Origin: Sphingorhabdus lutea
GTDB lineage: Bacteria; Pseudomonadota; Alphaproteobacteria; Sphingomonadales; Sphingomonadaceae
Assembly (NCBI RefSeq): GCF_001889025.1
Contig: NZ_CP018154.1
Location: forward strand, 858,501 to 922,500
DNA length: 64,000 nucleotides
Direction: 5' to 3'
Shown here: positions 17,559-24,990 of the stretch, piece after piece
Numbering within the stretch: the first letter of the stretch is position 1
Layout of the letters: each line of letters starts with the position of its first letter
Made by a program: the position numbers and the translations under genes
Notes under the pieces: generated by a model
Seen by the model: the letters and a program-made list of their open reading frames with translations, nothing else
What the model was told of the DNA's origin: nothing
Database searches by the model: none

Positions 17559-17786
17559 ATGGGTTATATTTTAATCATTGGAATTATTTTGGCCGCTGGC
17601 GCGGTTGTTTTTGCATTGGTCCGTGGATTGCATGCATTTGCAAATATGGACGTTAATGATGTCGATGAAAATGGAATTCCAAAGGGATTGGAAAAACAAA
17701 ATGGGATGATGTTTGCCCGCGTCAAATGGCAGGCAATTACCGTTATAATGATTGCGGCCTTATTATTATTCGCCTCTGGTAAATAA
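17559..17786 (+). CDS. HIG1-domain twin transmembrane protein
   Basis: 75-aa inner-membrane protein with two hydrophobic helices (about residues 3-24 and 56-73) separated by an acidic loop NMDVNDVDENGIPKG. The second half (NGMMFARVKWQAITVIMIAALLL) matches the HIG1 domain (hypoxia-induced gene 1) found in mitochondria and alphaproteobacteria, where some members associate with cytochrome oxidase. AGGAAT precedes the ATG. It lies 37 bp upstream of the cobalamin adenosyltransferase gene in the same direction. That pairing is common in sphingomonads as far as I recall, but the function is not established. Confidence 0.85.
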   Translation: MGYILIIGIILAAGAVVFALVRGLHAFANMDVNDVDENGIPKGLEKQNGMMFARVKWQAITVIMIAALLLFASGK

Positions 17787-17823
17787 AATAAAGCAAAAAT
17801 TTATAAACTGGGGGCAGGGATAA

Positions 17824-18435
17824 ATGGTAAAATTAAATAAAATATACACCCGAACGGGCGATGATGGCAGCACGGGTTTGGTTGATGGATCACGCATTGC
17901 AAAGGATGAGGCATTGATTGCCGCAATTGGTGATGTGGATGAAGCCAATAGCGCCATTGGATGTGCCATTGCCCATTTAACATCTTTGGACCCCATTGCC
18001 ACACCGCCCTATGCGGCGCGATTACTATCTGAATTAAGCCATATTCAAAATGATTTATTCGACCTTGGCGCGGATATTGCCACCCCCGCGACGGATGGCG
18101 ATGTTTTTGCCCCATCGGACATGATATTGCGCATTATCGACCAACAAGTCGCTTGGTTAGAGGTGAAAATAGATCAGCAAAATGAAAATTTAACCCCATT
18201 AAGCAGCTTTATCCTGCCGGGCGGAAATATATCGGCGGCAAATTTGCATATGGCCCGTGCCATTTCCCGCAGGGCAGAGCGGCAATTGGTGGGCGCGGCC
18301 AAATTGCGCCCTATCAATCCGGCGGCATTAAAATATCTAAACCGGCTTTCGGATTATTTATTTACCGCATGCCGCACATTGAACAGTGAAAAGGGCGATA
18401 TATTGTGGGTACCTGGCGCATCACGCTGCGCATAA
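17824..18435 (+). CDS. Cob(I)alamin adenosyltransferase (PduO type)
   Basis: 203-aa PduO-type ATP:corrinoid adenosyltransferase (EC 2.5.1.17), which makes the Co-C bond of adenosylcobalamin in the cytosol. The ATP-binding N-terminus is intact: YTRTGDDGSTGLVDGSR, followed by GDVDEANSAIG and the helix with FILPGGN and ARAISRRAER, whose Arg residues are catalytic in the family. Length is normal. The domain ends at FTACRTLNSEKGDILW. No other cobalamin genes or B12-dependent enzymes are in this window. A cobalamin riboswitch is not visible in the 37-bp gap upstream. Confidence 0.93.
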   Translation: MVKLNKIYTRTGDDGSTGLVDGSRIAKDEALIAAIGDVDEANSAIGCAIAHLTSLDPIATPPYAARLLSELSHIQNDLFDLGADIATPATDGDVFAPSDMILRIIDQQVAWLEVKIDQQNENLTPLSSFILPGGNISAANLHMARAISRRAERQLVGAAKLRPINPAALKYLNRLSDYLFTACRTLNSEKGDILWVPGASRCA

Positions 18436-18458
18436 ATATTTATTATTTAGATTAAGGA

Positions 18459-19343
18459 TTATGGGTTTAGCGGCGGGGATAATGTCCGCTCACATTTGCC
18501 CAATTTTGCCCGAACAAATGCATAGTCGCTTTGAATACGGGCATGAATATCCTTATCATCACCGCCCATTTTATCGGTCGCTATGCTTTGCGGCAATTCA
18601 CAGGCAAGACGATACCATAAAAGCGTGTTTTGCCGCACAATCGGACGATTTGATCCCAGCACTTCCTCATTTGAAACGCTCCAGCTTTTGCCATTTTGCG
18701 CATCAGTATCGATTAAAATGGCAAGCGGCTGTCCTTTTTCTGTTGCAAAAAATATTTCGGTTAACCCTGTGCCAATGATGGTGCCGGATGAGTGATAAGC
18801 GCTTTGCACGCCGGTAATTTTTTGCGGCGCATCCAATAATAACGCTTCTTTGGTAATATTACGGACCATGCGATCCAATTGGGGATCATAATTAAAGAAT
18901 ATATCAGGACGCAATAATCGTAAATCACCCATGGGCAATCCCTGATTATCACCAAAGACCATGATGCGTTGTTTTTTAAATTTAGGAAATTTGCCCTTCG
19001 CATTTGCCCTTACATCCATGACGAATCGCACAGTCGCGGGCATGCCATTTTTGCCGCGAATCAGGCTGTTTAATTGCAGCTCAACCAATTTGCGCTGTAA
19101 TTTTTTATCAAGAAATGGAGTTTGAGAGGCGGGAACTTTTTTTTCTTTGGTAACGATACCGTCAATAATGATGGGGGAGGATAGGATAATATCCGCCAAA
19201 TCGACATAGGTTGCGCCGCTATTCTCTGTAGATAAGGGGGGCATGTCGGCGCGCCCTTGTGCATGGGCAATTATGGGGTGGCCAAGCAGCATGGTAGAGG
19301 TTAATATTGCCCCAATATAAAATTTTAACATATTGTTAATCAT
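18459..19343 (-). CDS. Secreted protein of unknown function
   Basis: 294 aa with a clear Sec signal peptide (hydrophobic residues about 8-22, cleavage likely after AHA-QG near residue 28). I do not recognise the mature part. It is mixed alpha/beta in appearance, with two Cys near the C-terminus (LACELP and KLGKCERT) that could form a disulfide. Residues 45-110 (ATYVDLADIILSS...KLVELQLNSLI) and the central FFATEKGQPLAILIDTDA look globular. The start could also be Met5. It is convergent with the cobalamin adenosyltransferase gene and divergent from tonB, separated from it by 358 bp. Periplasmic location is inferred. Confidence 0.75.
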   Translation of the reverse strand: MINNMLKFYIGAILTSTMLLGHPIIAHAQGRADMPPLSTENSGATYVDLADIILSSPIIIDGIVTKEKKVPASQTPFLDKKLQRKLVELQLNSLIRGKNGMPATVRFVMDVRANAKGKFPKFKKQRIMVFGDNQGLPMGDLRLLRPDIFFNYDPQLDRMVRNITKEALLLDAPQKITGVQSAYHSSGTIIGTGLTEIFFATEKGQPLAILIDTDAQNGKSWSVSNEEVLGSNRPIVRQNTLLWYRLACELPQSIATDKMGGDDKDIHARIQSDYAFVRAKLGKCERTLSPPLNP

Positions 19344-19701
19344 TATTAAATTTGCCTCATCTCATCATCATATATTATCATGTAAATAAACTTATACGCC
19401 GTTAAATTTCCCCAATCATAGGAGATGGGGAATAAAATAATAGCGCATATTTAACCCTATTATCCGTAACGGCAATTTAAAACAAAAAAACATTGTCAAG
19501 CAATATGCGCAGCTTTCGATGAATTTCAGCTTAATTTAGATAAATGGCAAAATCGGATTGCAGGATCATGATCGACAAGTTAATGCATAGTTCGAATCAA
19601 AATAATAATAATGCGAATGATTTTGGGACGAGGGTTTGCTTTAATATTTACTGCATTTTTCTGACCAAGACATTCCAAATGAGTTAGGAGTAACATTTTG
19701 A
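19344..19701. promoter_or_regulatory. 358-bp divergent region upstream of tonB
   Basis: No gene here. An inverted repeat TTCCCCA (19408-19414) / TGGGGAA (19426-19432) with an 11-nt loop lies in the first third. The region is AT-rich and must hold the promoters of tonB and of the divergent secreted-protein gene, but I cannot assign -35/-10 boxes with confidence. TAGGAG at 19685-19690 is the probable tonB ribosome binding site, a little far (11 nt) from ATG 19702. Confidence 0.4.
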
Positions 19702-20388
19702 ATGGCTTATGCTGACCAAAATCAAATGACCAATGGTAAAATGGTCTCGGTTGCCTTGGTTGTGTTATTGCATGTGTTTTTGGGTTGGGCTTTTGTAACG
19801 GGCTTTGCTTATGATGCGATTACCGCGGCCAAGAAAAAACTTAACGTTGTCGAAGTTAAGGAAGAGGAAGAGCCACCGCCAGAAGAGGAGCTTCCTGAGC
19901 CTCCACCGGAAATTGTGAACGAACCGCCACCGGTTGTGTCACCGCCGCCGATCGTGAAAACGCCGCCGCGTGACAATAATGTGCAGTTCCAAAAGGAAAT
20001 TCCGCCAAAGGCGCCGCCAACACCAAAGGCTGCTCCTCCGGCTCCGCCACCACCGCCACCACCGCCACCGCCACCGCCGCCGCCACCTGCGCAGCGTCCA
20101 AACCCTATTCCAAAGGGTAATCCAGGTAGCTGGGTGCCGACTTCAGAATATCCGTCGCGTGACATGCGTGCTGGTAATGAAGGAACGACACGCTTTACAT
20201 TGACGGTGGGTCCAGATGGCCGCGTTGTTGATTGTAATGTCACAGGCACCAGCGGACATAGCAGTTTGGATGATGCCGCTTGCCGTAGCTTGAGAAGGCG
20301 TGGACGTTTTTCACCAAGGTTGGATAGTAATGGCAATGAAACCACCGGAACTTGGTCAAGCAGCGTGCGCTGGCAAATTCCGAAATAA
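19702..20388 (+). CDS. tonB: Energy transducer TonB
   Basis: TonB spans the periplasm and couples the proton motive force to outer-membrane receptors. 228 aa: a short cytoplasmic start, an anchor helix at about 15-35 (VSVALVVLLHVFLGWAFV, with the conserved His of the TonB anchor), an acidic Pro/Glu stretch, a long poly-Pro run at about 112-130, and the C-terminal beta domain starting near YPSRDMRAGNEGTTRFTLTVGPDG. Two Cys in the last third (DCNVTG and AACRSL) could pair. It heads the tonB-exbB-exbD-exbD cluster, typical of Sphingomonadales, where TonB-dependent receptors are abundant. Confidence 0.95.
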   Translation: MAYADQNQMTNGKMVSVALVVLLHVFLGWAFVTGFAYDAITAAKKKLNVVEVKEEEEPPPEEELPEPPPEIVNEPPPVVSPPPIVKTPPRDNNVQFQKEIPPKAPPTPKAAPPAPPPPPPPPPPPPPPPAQRPNPIPKGNPGSWVPTSEYPSRDMRAGNEGTTRFTLTVGPDGRVVDCNVTGTSGHSSLDDAACRSLRRRGRFSPRLDSNGNETTGTWSSSVRWQIPK

Positions 20389-20434
20389 GTCAATTAACAT
20401 ATAAAAATTATTCTTTATTTAAGAGGAAAGTAAC

Positions 20435-21196
20435 ATGGATTTAGAAATTTTAGCAGCGGCAGGTGCCGCAACGAAAAAAAGCTTTGGTTTTGTTGAAGCA
20501 TTAAAAGAAGGCGGCTGGCCGTCATGGACCATTTTGGCAACATTGGTTGTTATGTCCATTGGTTCATTCTATATTTTGTTCACCAAATTGATCGACCAAA
20601 ATAAAGTATTGAAGCAATCTAAAGAAGTAAAAGCCAATTTCTGGCGTGCAGCTGGCCTTCAAGAAGGCGCAGCGAAATTAGAAAAAAACAGCGCATATCG
20701 CCAATTGGTTGACGATGGTATTGCGGCACGTGAACAACATGGTTTGTTGACCGACCCTGTGGAAGCACATGATTGGTTGCATGGCGCGATGAACCGTTCG
20801 CAAGAAAGCATCAACAACTTCCTAAATGGCGGCTTGTCTTTCCTTGCAACCGTGGGTGCGACCGCTCCTTTCGTAGGTTTGCTAGGTACTGTTATCGGTA
20901 TTTACAGCGCGCTTATTAAAATTGGTATCACCGGTGACGCGTCACTTGACAAAGTTTCTGGCCCTGTGGGTGAAGCGCTTATCATGACTGCTATTGGTCT
21001 GTTCGTTGCTGTTCCTGCTGTGTTTGCTTATAACTGGTTGCAAGCGCGTAACAAAACAATCGCTCGTGACATGGCTTTGTTCTCAAATGACGTTCTTGGC
21101 TTCATCACTTCAGGCGGTAAAGTAAAACCTGCTGTTACAGCTGCTCCTGCCGCAGCGGTTAAAAAACCTGCTCCTGCAGCACCTGTAAAGAAGTAA
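20435..21196 (+). CDS. exbB: ExbB-type proton channel subunit (MotA/TolQ/ExbB family)
   Basis: 253-aa inner-membrane protein forming the pentameric channel of the TonB motor. First TM helix at about 35-55 (WTILATLVVMSIGSFYILF), then a cytoplasmic loop, and the conserved pair of helices from FLATVGATAPFVGLLGTVIGIYSAL to EALIMTAIGLFVAVPAVFAYNWL. The motif GATAPFVGLLGTV is diagnostic of ExbB/TolQ. The C-terminus is an Ala/Pro/Lys tail. AGAGGAAAG precedes the ATG. It lies 46 bp after tonB and 75 bp before exbD. ExbB rather than TolQ because of the tonB partner and the absence of tolR/tolA/pal. Confidence 0.93.
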   Translation: MDLEILAAAGAATKKSFGFVEALKEGGWPSWTILATLVVMSIGSFYILFTKLIDQNKVLKQSKEVKANFWRAAGLQEGAAKLEKNSAYRQLVDDGIAAREQHGLLTDPVEAHDWLHGAMNRSQESINNFLNGGLSFLATVGATAPFVGLLGTVIGIYSALIKIGITGDASLDKVSGPVGEALIMTAIGLFVAVPAVFAYNWLQARNKTIARDMALFSNDVLGFITSGGKVKPAVTAAPAAAVKKPAPAAPVKK

Positions 21197-21204
21197 GCAT
21201 ATAA

Positions 21205-21231
21205 TCTGGGCCCGTCCGTGGGCGGGCTCAT
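21205..21231 (+). repeat. Intercistronic hairpin between exbB and exbD
   Basis: GGGCCCGTCC pairs with GGCGGGCTC (21208-21228) to make a nine-pair GC-rich stem with one bulged T and a GTG loop, in the 75-bp gap after exbB. Only four T follow, so it is more likely an mRNA processing/stability element or partial attenuator than a full terminator. Confidence 0.6.
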
Positions 21232-21271
21232 TTTAAATGTTTGAGTAATTTATAAAGAGAGGTTTTGACCG

Positions 21272-21817
21272 ATGGCAATTAGTATGGGAGAGGGCGGCGA
21301 AGACGCCCCTATGTCCGAAATTAACACAACTCCCCTAGTGGACGTTATGTTGGTTCTCCTTATTATCTTCCTCATCACCATTCCGGTCGCGATTCAAACC
21401 GTGAAATTGGAACTGCCTGTTGTGGAATTTGACCCAACCGTCATGAAAGCCGAAAATGTTGTTTTGGCGATTACGACCACCGATTCAGCCGGTCGTGATC
21501 CAGGTGATCCGGCATATGATGGTACAAATCCAAATGGCGAATGCCGTGTATATTGGAATATTGCCCCCATTGATTCCGAAGAACTTGTCAATAAAGCTGC
21601 CGATCATTTGAAAAAAGAGATTGAAAAGCTTGGCGGTGAAGCGGCAATTGCAAATGGTGATATTCTGCCCGAAGATTTACCAGAAGTGCATATCCGTGGT
21701 GACGTAAACACGCCATATAAATGCATTGGCGGCGCGGTTTTCCAGATGCAAATGGCAGGGTATAGCCGGATTGGATTTATTTCATCTCCAGTTGATCTTA
21801 ACACCACAGCTGGTTGA
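21272..21817 (+). CDS. exbD: ExbD/TolR family protein, first copy, with periplasmic insertion
   Basis: 181-aa biopolymer transport protein. Cytoplasmic tail with EINTTPLVDVMLVLLIIFLIT, in which the Asp of PLVDVMLV is the essential proton-carrying residue of ExbD. The periplasmic domain is longer than in ordinary ExbD (about 135-150 aa): a segment around residues 70-95 (DSAGRDPGDPAYDGTNPNG) and a Cys pair (GECRVYW and YKCIGG) are extra. The end carries a conserved VHIRGD and SPVDLN. Second motor subunit with ExbB. The next gene is a second ExbD 33 bp on; two exbD copies after exbB are common in this bacterial group. Confidence 0.92.
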   Translation: MAISMGEGGEDAPMSEINTTPLVDVMLVLLIIFLITIPVAIQTVKLELPVVEFDPTVMKAENVVLAITTTDSAGRDPGDPAYDGTNPNGECRVYWNIAPIDSEELVNKAADHLKKEIEKLGGEAAIANGDILPEDLPEVHIRGDVNTPYKCIGGAVFQMQMAGYSRIGFISSPVDLNTTAG

Positions 21818-21850
21818 TCCGGACGGATTTAGAATTTTAGGAGAATAATT

Positions 21851-22306
21851 ATGGGAATGAGCGCAGGAGGCGGTGGCGGTGATAAGCCAATGGGCGAAAT
21901 GAACACAACGCCGTTAATCGACGTTATGTTGGTTTTGCTGATTATGTTTATCATAACCTTGCCCCCAATCACCAGCGCGGTGAACATTGACCTTCCGGTT
22001 GATGATGGTTCGCCGCCGCCACCCAATCAACCCGATCCGGTGATAAATAAAATTTACATCACCCCGGCCAGTGAAATTCAATGGAATGGCACACCGGTAA
22101 CCATTGATCAGGTTGTTCAATATTTGCAACAGACAAAGGCGATGCAGCCTGTGCCTGAATTGCAATTCCAACCCGACCCAGCGACACCTTATTTAATTGT
22201 GGATGAGGTATTGGCTGAAATTAAACGGGCCGAAGTTGCGAATTTCGGTTTTGTGGGTAATGAGCAATATCGCCAATTTGGCAAAGCTGCTATTCCGCCA
22301 CGTTAA
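21851..22306 (+). CDS. exbD: ExbD/TolR family protein, second copy
   Basis: 151-aa paralogue of the preceding ExbD. EMNTTPLIDVMLVLLIMFIITLP is the single TM helix with the conserved Asp; the periplasmic part starts with a Pro-rich segment (PPPPNQPDP) and lacks the Cys pair and insertion of the first copy. AGGAGAA precedes ATG 21851. Last gene of the TonB-system operon, followed by a strong terminator. The two ExbD chains may form a heterodimer in the motor, or serve different TonB proteins; sequence does not decide. Confidence 0.92.
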   Translation: MGMSAGGGGGDKPMGEMNTTPLIDVMLVLLIMFIITLPPITSAVNIDLPVDDGSPPPPNQPDPVINKIYITPASEIQWNGTPVTIDQVVQYLQQTKAMQPVPELQFQPDPATPYLIVDEVLAEIKRAEVANFGFVGNEQYRQFGKAAIPPR

Positions 22307-22329
22307 TTGGTTGATAAAATATATGAAGG

Positions 22330-22358
22330 ACGGCCTCAATTTATTGGGGCCGTTTTTT
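22330..22358 (+). terminator. Rho-independent terminator of the TonB-system operon
   Basis: ACGGCCTCAAT (22330-22340) pairs with ATTGGGGCCGT (22343-22353) and is followed by a run of T to 22358. It lies 24 bp after the last exbD stop. Confidence 0.9.
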
Positions 22359-22920
22359 ATGCGGGCTATAGTTTAAACCGCATTGGTCTGTTTGAAACCA
22401 TTGGTTTGTTTGAAACACATTGACCTTTAGTGTCAATTGGAATGTTCAACAGGCTTTTTTTGGAAAATTAGGATATTAAAGCATTGTTTATTATATAAAG
22501 CTGGGCTTTATCATGGCTTGAAAAATATTGCAGAACGCGTTGATGTTTGCGGCGCAGATGCCAAAATATAAGCCTATCCCCTCATATTATGACAATGTAT
22601 CAAATTGGCGATTAAGATAGAATAAGAATAGGATTTTGCCCGAAGAATCCGCTTTTTAATCAGCCGACAGCGATAACCAAGCTTTGCTCCTTAATGGCAA
22701 TATATATAAATAATTAAGCCTATGTGGGTTTCATTTAATGCTATCCCATAGCATATTGACGTGCCTATATATTTGCTTCGGCCCTATGGATAAAAATGCA
22801 CGGCCTTCATAGTGATTAAGATTATATACAGCCCTTGAGCTGTCATCAATCATGACAACGAGCATAGCCCATGCCATTATCAACAATGAGCTGAAAAATT
22901 ATATTTGAAGGCAAAAAAAT
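22359..22920. other. 562-bp intergenic stretch with an 18-bp tandem repeat
   Basis: No coding frame, tRNA or known RNA motif can be supported here. It contains two adjacent 18-bp direct repeats, 22381-22398 and 22399-22416 (CATTGGTCTGTTTGAAAC and the same with one T for C), and a partial third copy. A perfect inverted repeat TGTCAT-CAATC-ATGACA lies in the last 100 bp near 22838-22855. The region is AT-rich. It is the longest gene-free gap in the window, so an unrecognised small RNA is possible. Confidence 0.5.
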
Positions 22921-24822
22921 TTAATGGTTAAACTGCAATTTCGCCAAACGGGAATATAGCCCGTCTTGAGCGTTAAGGGTTTCATGATTGCCTTGTTCAA
23001 CAATTTCCCCATTATCCATCACAATGATGCGGTCGGCATTTCGCACAGTGGCAAGGCGGTGTGCAATGACCAAAGTGGTGCGATTGCGCATTAAATTATC
23101 CAGCGCCTTTTGCACATTTTGTTCGCTTTCCGCATCCAATGCAGATGTGGCCTCATCCAATAATAAAATCGGGGAATTGCGCAACAGGGCGCGAGCTATG
23201 GCAATGCGCTGCCGCTGTCCGCCCGATAATCTGGCGCCGCCTTCGCCTAAAAATGTGTCCAATCCATTGGGCAGTGCGCGCAAAAATTCAGCAGCATTGG
23301 CCTGTTCTGCTGCATCCCAAATGGCGTCGTCGCTGGCATCCCATTGGCCATAGCGCAAATTATCCCGTGCGGAGGAGGCAAATAATATTGTTTCCTGCGG
23401 CACATAGGCAAGGCGCTGTCGTATATCGGCGGGGTCCGCAGAGGTTAAGCCGACGCCGTCCAATCGAACAGTGCCGCCCTCTGGATCATAAAATCGTTGT
23501 GCCAATTGAAAAAGGGTCGATTTACCCGCGCCAGATGGCCCGACAATGGCCACAGTTTCACCTGGATCAACGCGCAATGTAAAATTATTAAGCGCCGCGA
23601 CATCGGGCCGTGTGGGATAGTGAAATTTGATATTTTCAAATGATAATTGTCCACGCGGCGGTTCGGGCAATTGCACGGGGCGCGTTGGCGGGGCAATTTC
23701 CGGTACCTCCATCAGTAATTCGGCCAAGCGACTGGATGCGCCCGCGCCGCGAACCAAATCGCCATATACTTCGGTTAATGCGCCAAAAGAGCCAGCAACC
23801 AATCCGCCGCCAAGGACAAAGGCCGCAATGGTGCCGCCGGTAATTGTCCCTTCCTGCACTCCAATGGCGCCGCGCCACATTAACATAACAATGCCCCCGA
23901 AAATAAGCGCGATGACAATGGCGGTAAGGCCGGCACGCAATATGATACGGCGGCGTGCGGCGGTAAATGTTTGTTCAACAGAGGAAGCAAAACGTTCCTG
24001 TTCGCGTTGTTGTTGGCCAAATGCCTGCACAATTTTTAACGCGCCCAGTGCCTCGGAAATTAAGGTGCCAATATCGGCAACGCGGTCTTGGCTGCTGCGC
24101 GATGCCTTTTCCAAACGGCGGCCAATAAAAACAATGGGCAAAATAACGACGGGAATGCCGATTAACAATCCGGCGGTCAATGTGGGGACAAGGGTGAATA
24201 GGTATATCACGCCGCCCACGCCGACAAATAAATTACGCAGGGCCACGGAAATTGTCGTGCCGACAACCTGTTCAATAATGGCGGTATCTGATGTCATCCG
24301 GCTGGAAATTTCGGCGGGCCTGTTTTCTTCGAAAAAGCGCGGGGCAAGTCGCAATAAATTGCGCTGCACCTTTATTCTGATATCCGCGACAACCCGTTCA
24401 CCAAGCCAGCTGACAAAGTAAAAACGCGATGCAGTGGCAATGGCGAGCACCACCACAATCATTAACATATATTCAAAATATTGGGAAATATCGCCGCCGC
24501 TTTGTGTCATAAAGCCGCCATCTATCATCCGTTGAAAGCCCGCCGGAATGGACAAAGTCGCCAAAGCCGCGACAATTAAGGAAAGGGCGGCAAGACCAAG
24601 CTGTTTAGGATATTGCCTTACCGCATCCCAAATCATTATCAAACTGGCAAGGCGCACTTTGCTTGCCTGGATCTTCTCATCGGCGGAGTTTACCTTTGCC
24701 TCATTCATATCATCCGATTTCGTCTGGGCCATATTTGTTGAAAAGTCGGATGGCATTTGTCCCAAATTTTTAGGTTCAACATTATCGCTGTGCGGCGTTA
24801 TATTTTCGGATTTTGCTGTCAT
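22921..24822 (-). CDS. ABC exporter, fused permease-ATPase (MsbA/ABCB type)
   Basis: 633-aa half-transporter that works as a dimer in the inner membrane. The first 60 residues are hydrophilic. The six-helix exporter domain spans about 75-360 (QLGLAALSLIVAALATLSIP through IAAFVLGGGLVAGSFGAL). The ATPase domain has Walker A GPSGAGKST, Q-loop VPQET, signature RLSGGQRQRIAIARAL, Walker B ILLLDEATSALD and H-loop AHRLATV. Family members export lipids, drugs or peptides; the coupling helix motif SRMTSDTAIIEQVVG is common in MsbA-like alphaproteobacterial exporters. No cognate substrate gene is adjacent, so I give no substrate. It is transcribed alone, divergent from phaZ. Confidence 0.9.
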   Translation of the reverse strand: MTAKSENITPHSDNVEPKNLGQMPSDFSTNMAQTKSDDMNEAKVNSADEKIQASKVRLASLIMIWDAVRQYPKQLGLAALSLIVAALATLSIPAGFQRMIDGGFMTQSGGDISQYFEYMLMIVVVLAIATASRFYFVSWLGERVVADIRIKVQRNLLRLAPRFFEENRPAEISSRMTSDTAIIEQVVGTTISVALRNLFVGVGGVIYLFTLVPTLTAGLLIGIPVVILPIVFIGRRLEKASRSSQDRVADIGTLISEALGALKIVQAFGQQQREQERFASSVEQTFTAARRRIILRAGLTAIVIALIFGGIVMLMWRGAIGVQEGTITGGTIAAFVLGGGLVAGSFGALTEVYGDLVRGAGASSRLAELLMEVPEIAPPTRPVQLPEPPRGQLSFENIKFHYPTRPDVAALNNFTLRVDPGETVAIVGPSGAGKSTLFQLAQRFYDPEGGTVRLDGVGLTSADPADIRQRLAYVPQETILFASSARDNLRYGQWDASDDAIWDAAEQANAAEFLRALPNGLDTFLGEGGARLSGGQRQRIAIARALLRNSPILLLDEATSALDAESEQNVQKALDNLMRNRTTLVIAHRLATVRNADRIIVMDNGEIVEQGNHETLNAQDGLYSRLAKLQFNH

Positions 24823-24904
24823 GGCCTTCGCCTAGCATTTGCAAGGGGATGAAACAATCATTTGTGCGCAAATGGCACAGATAATTCGACCAAATATGTA
24901 TAAG

Positions 24905-24940
24905 TTAACATGAAAATTATTTTATCTATGGTGCAGTGCA
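24905..24940 (+). promoter_or_regulatory. phaZ promoter with PhaR-like operator
   Basis: TGCAGTGCA at 24932-24940 is identical to the phaP operator copy at 8694-8702. It overlaps the end of a possible -10 box TATGGT (24927-24932), which has TTAACA (24905-24910) 16 bp upstream, so the dyad would cover the transcription start. ATG of phaZ is at 24991. The promoter boxes are weaker than those of phaP; the dyad match is exact. Confidence 0.65.
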
Positions 24941-24990
24941 ATATAAATCTATATGATGGGTGGAAATAGAGATAGAAATACCCAAAAATC

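Noticed and set aside
19598..19626. Fur-box-like AT-rich stretch (AATAATAATAATGCGAATGATTTT) upstream of tonB
   Set aside because: Only partial agreement with 6-1-6 Fur motifs and lies in an AT-rich region where chance matches are expected.
22381..22416. CRISPR-like direct repeat
   Set aside because: Only two adjacent 18-bp units with no spacers and no cas gene in the window.
23627..24421. 264-aa plus-strand open frame inside the ABC exporter gene
   Set aside because: Antisense to a well-conserved ATPase/permease; composition is that of a shadow frame with no ribosome binding site.
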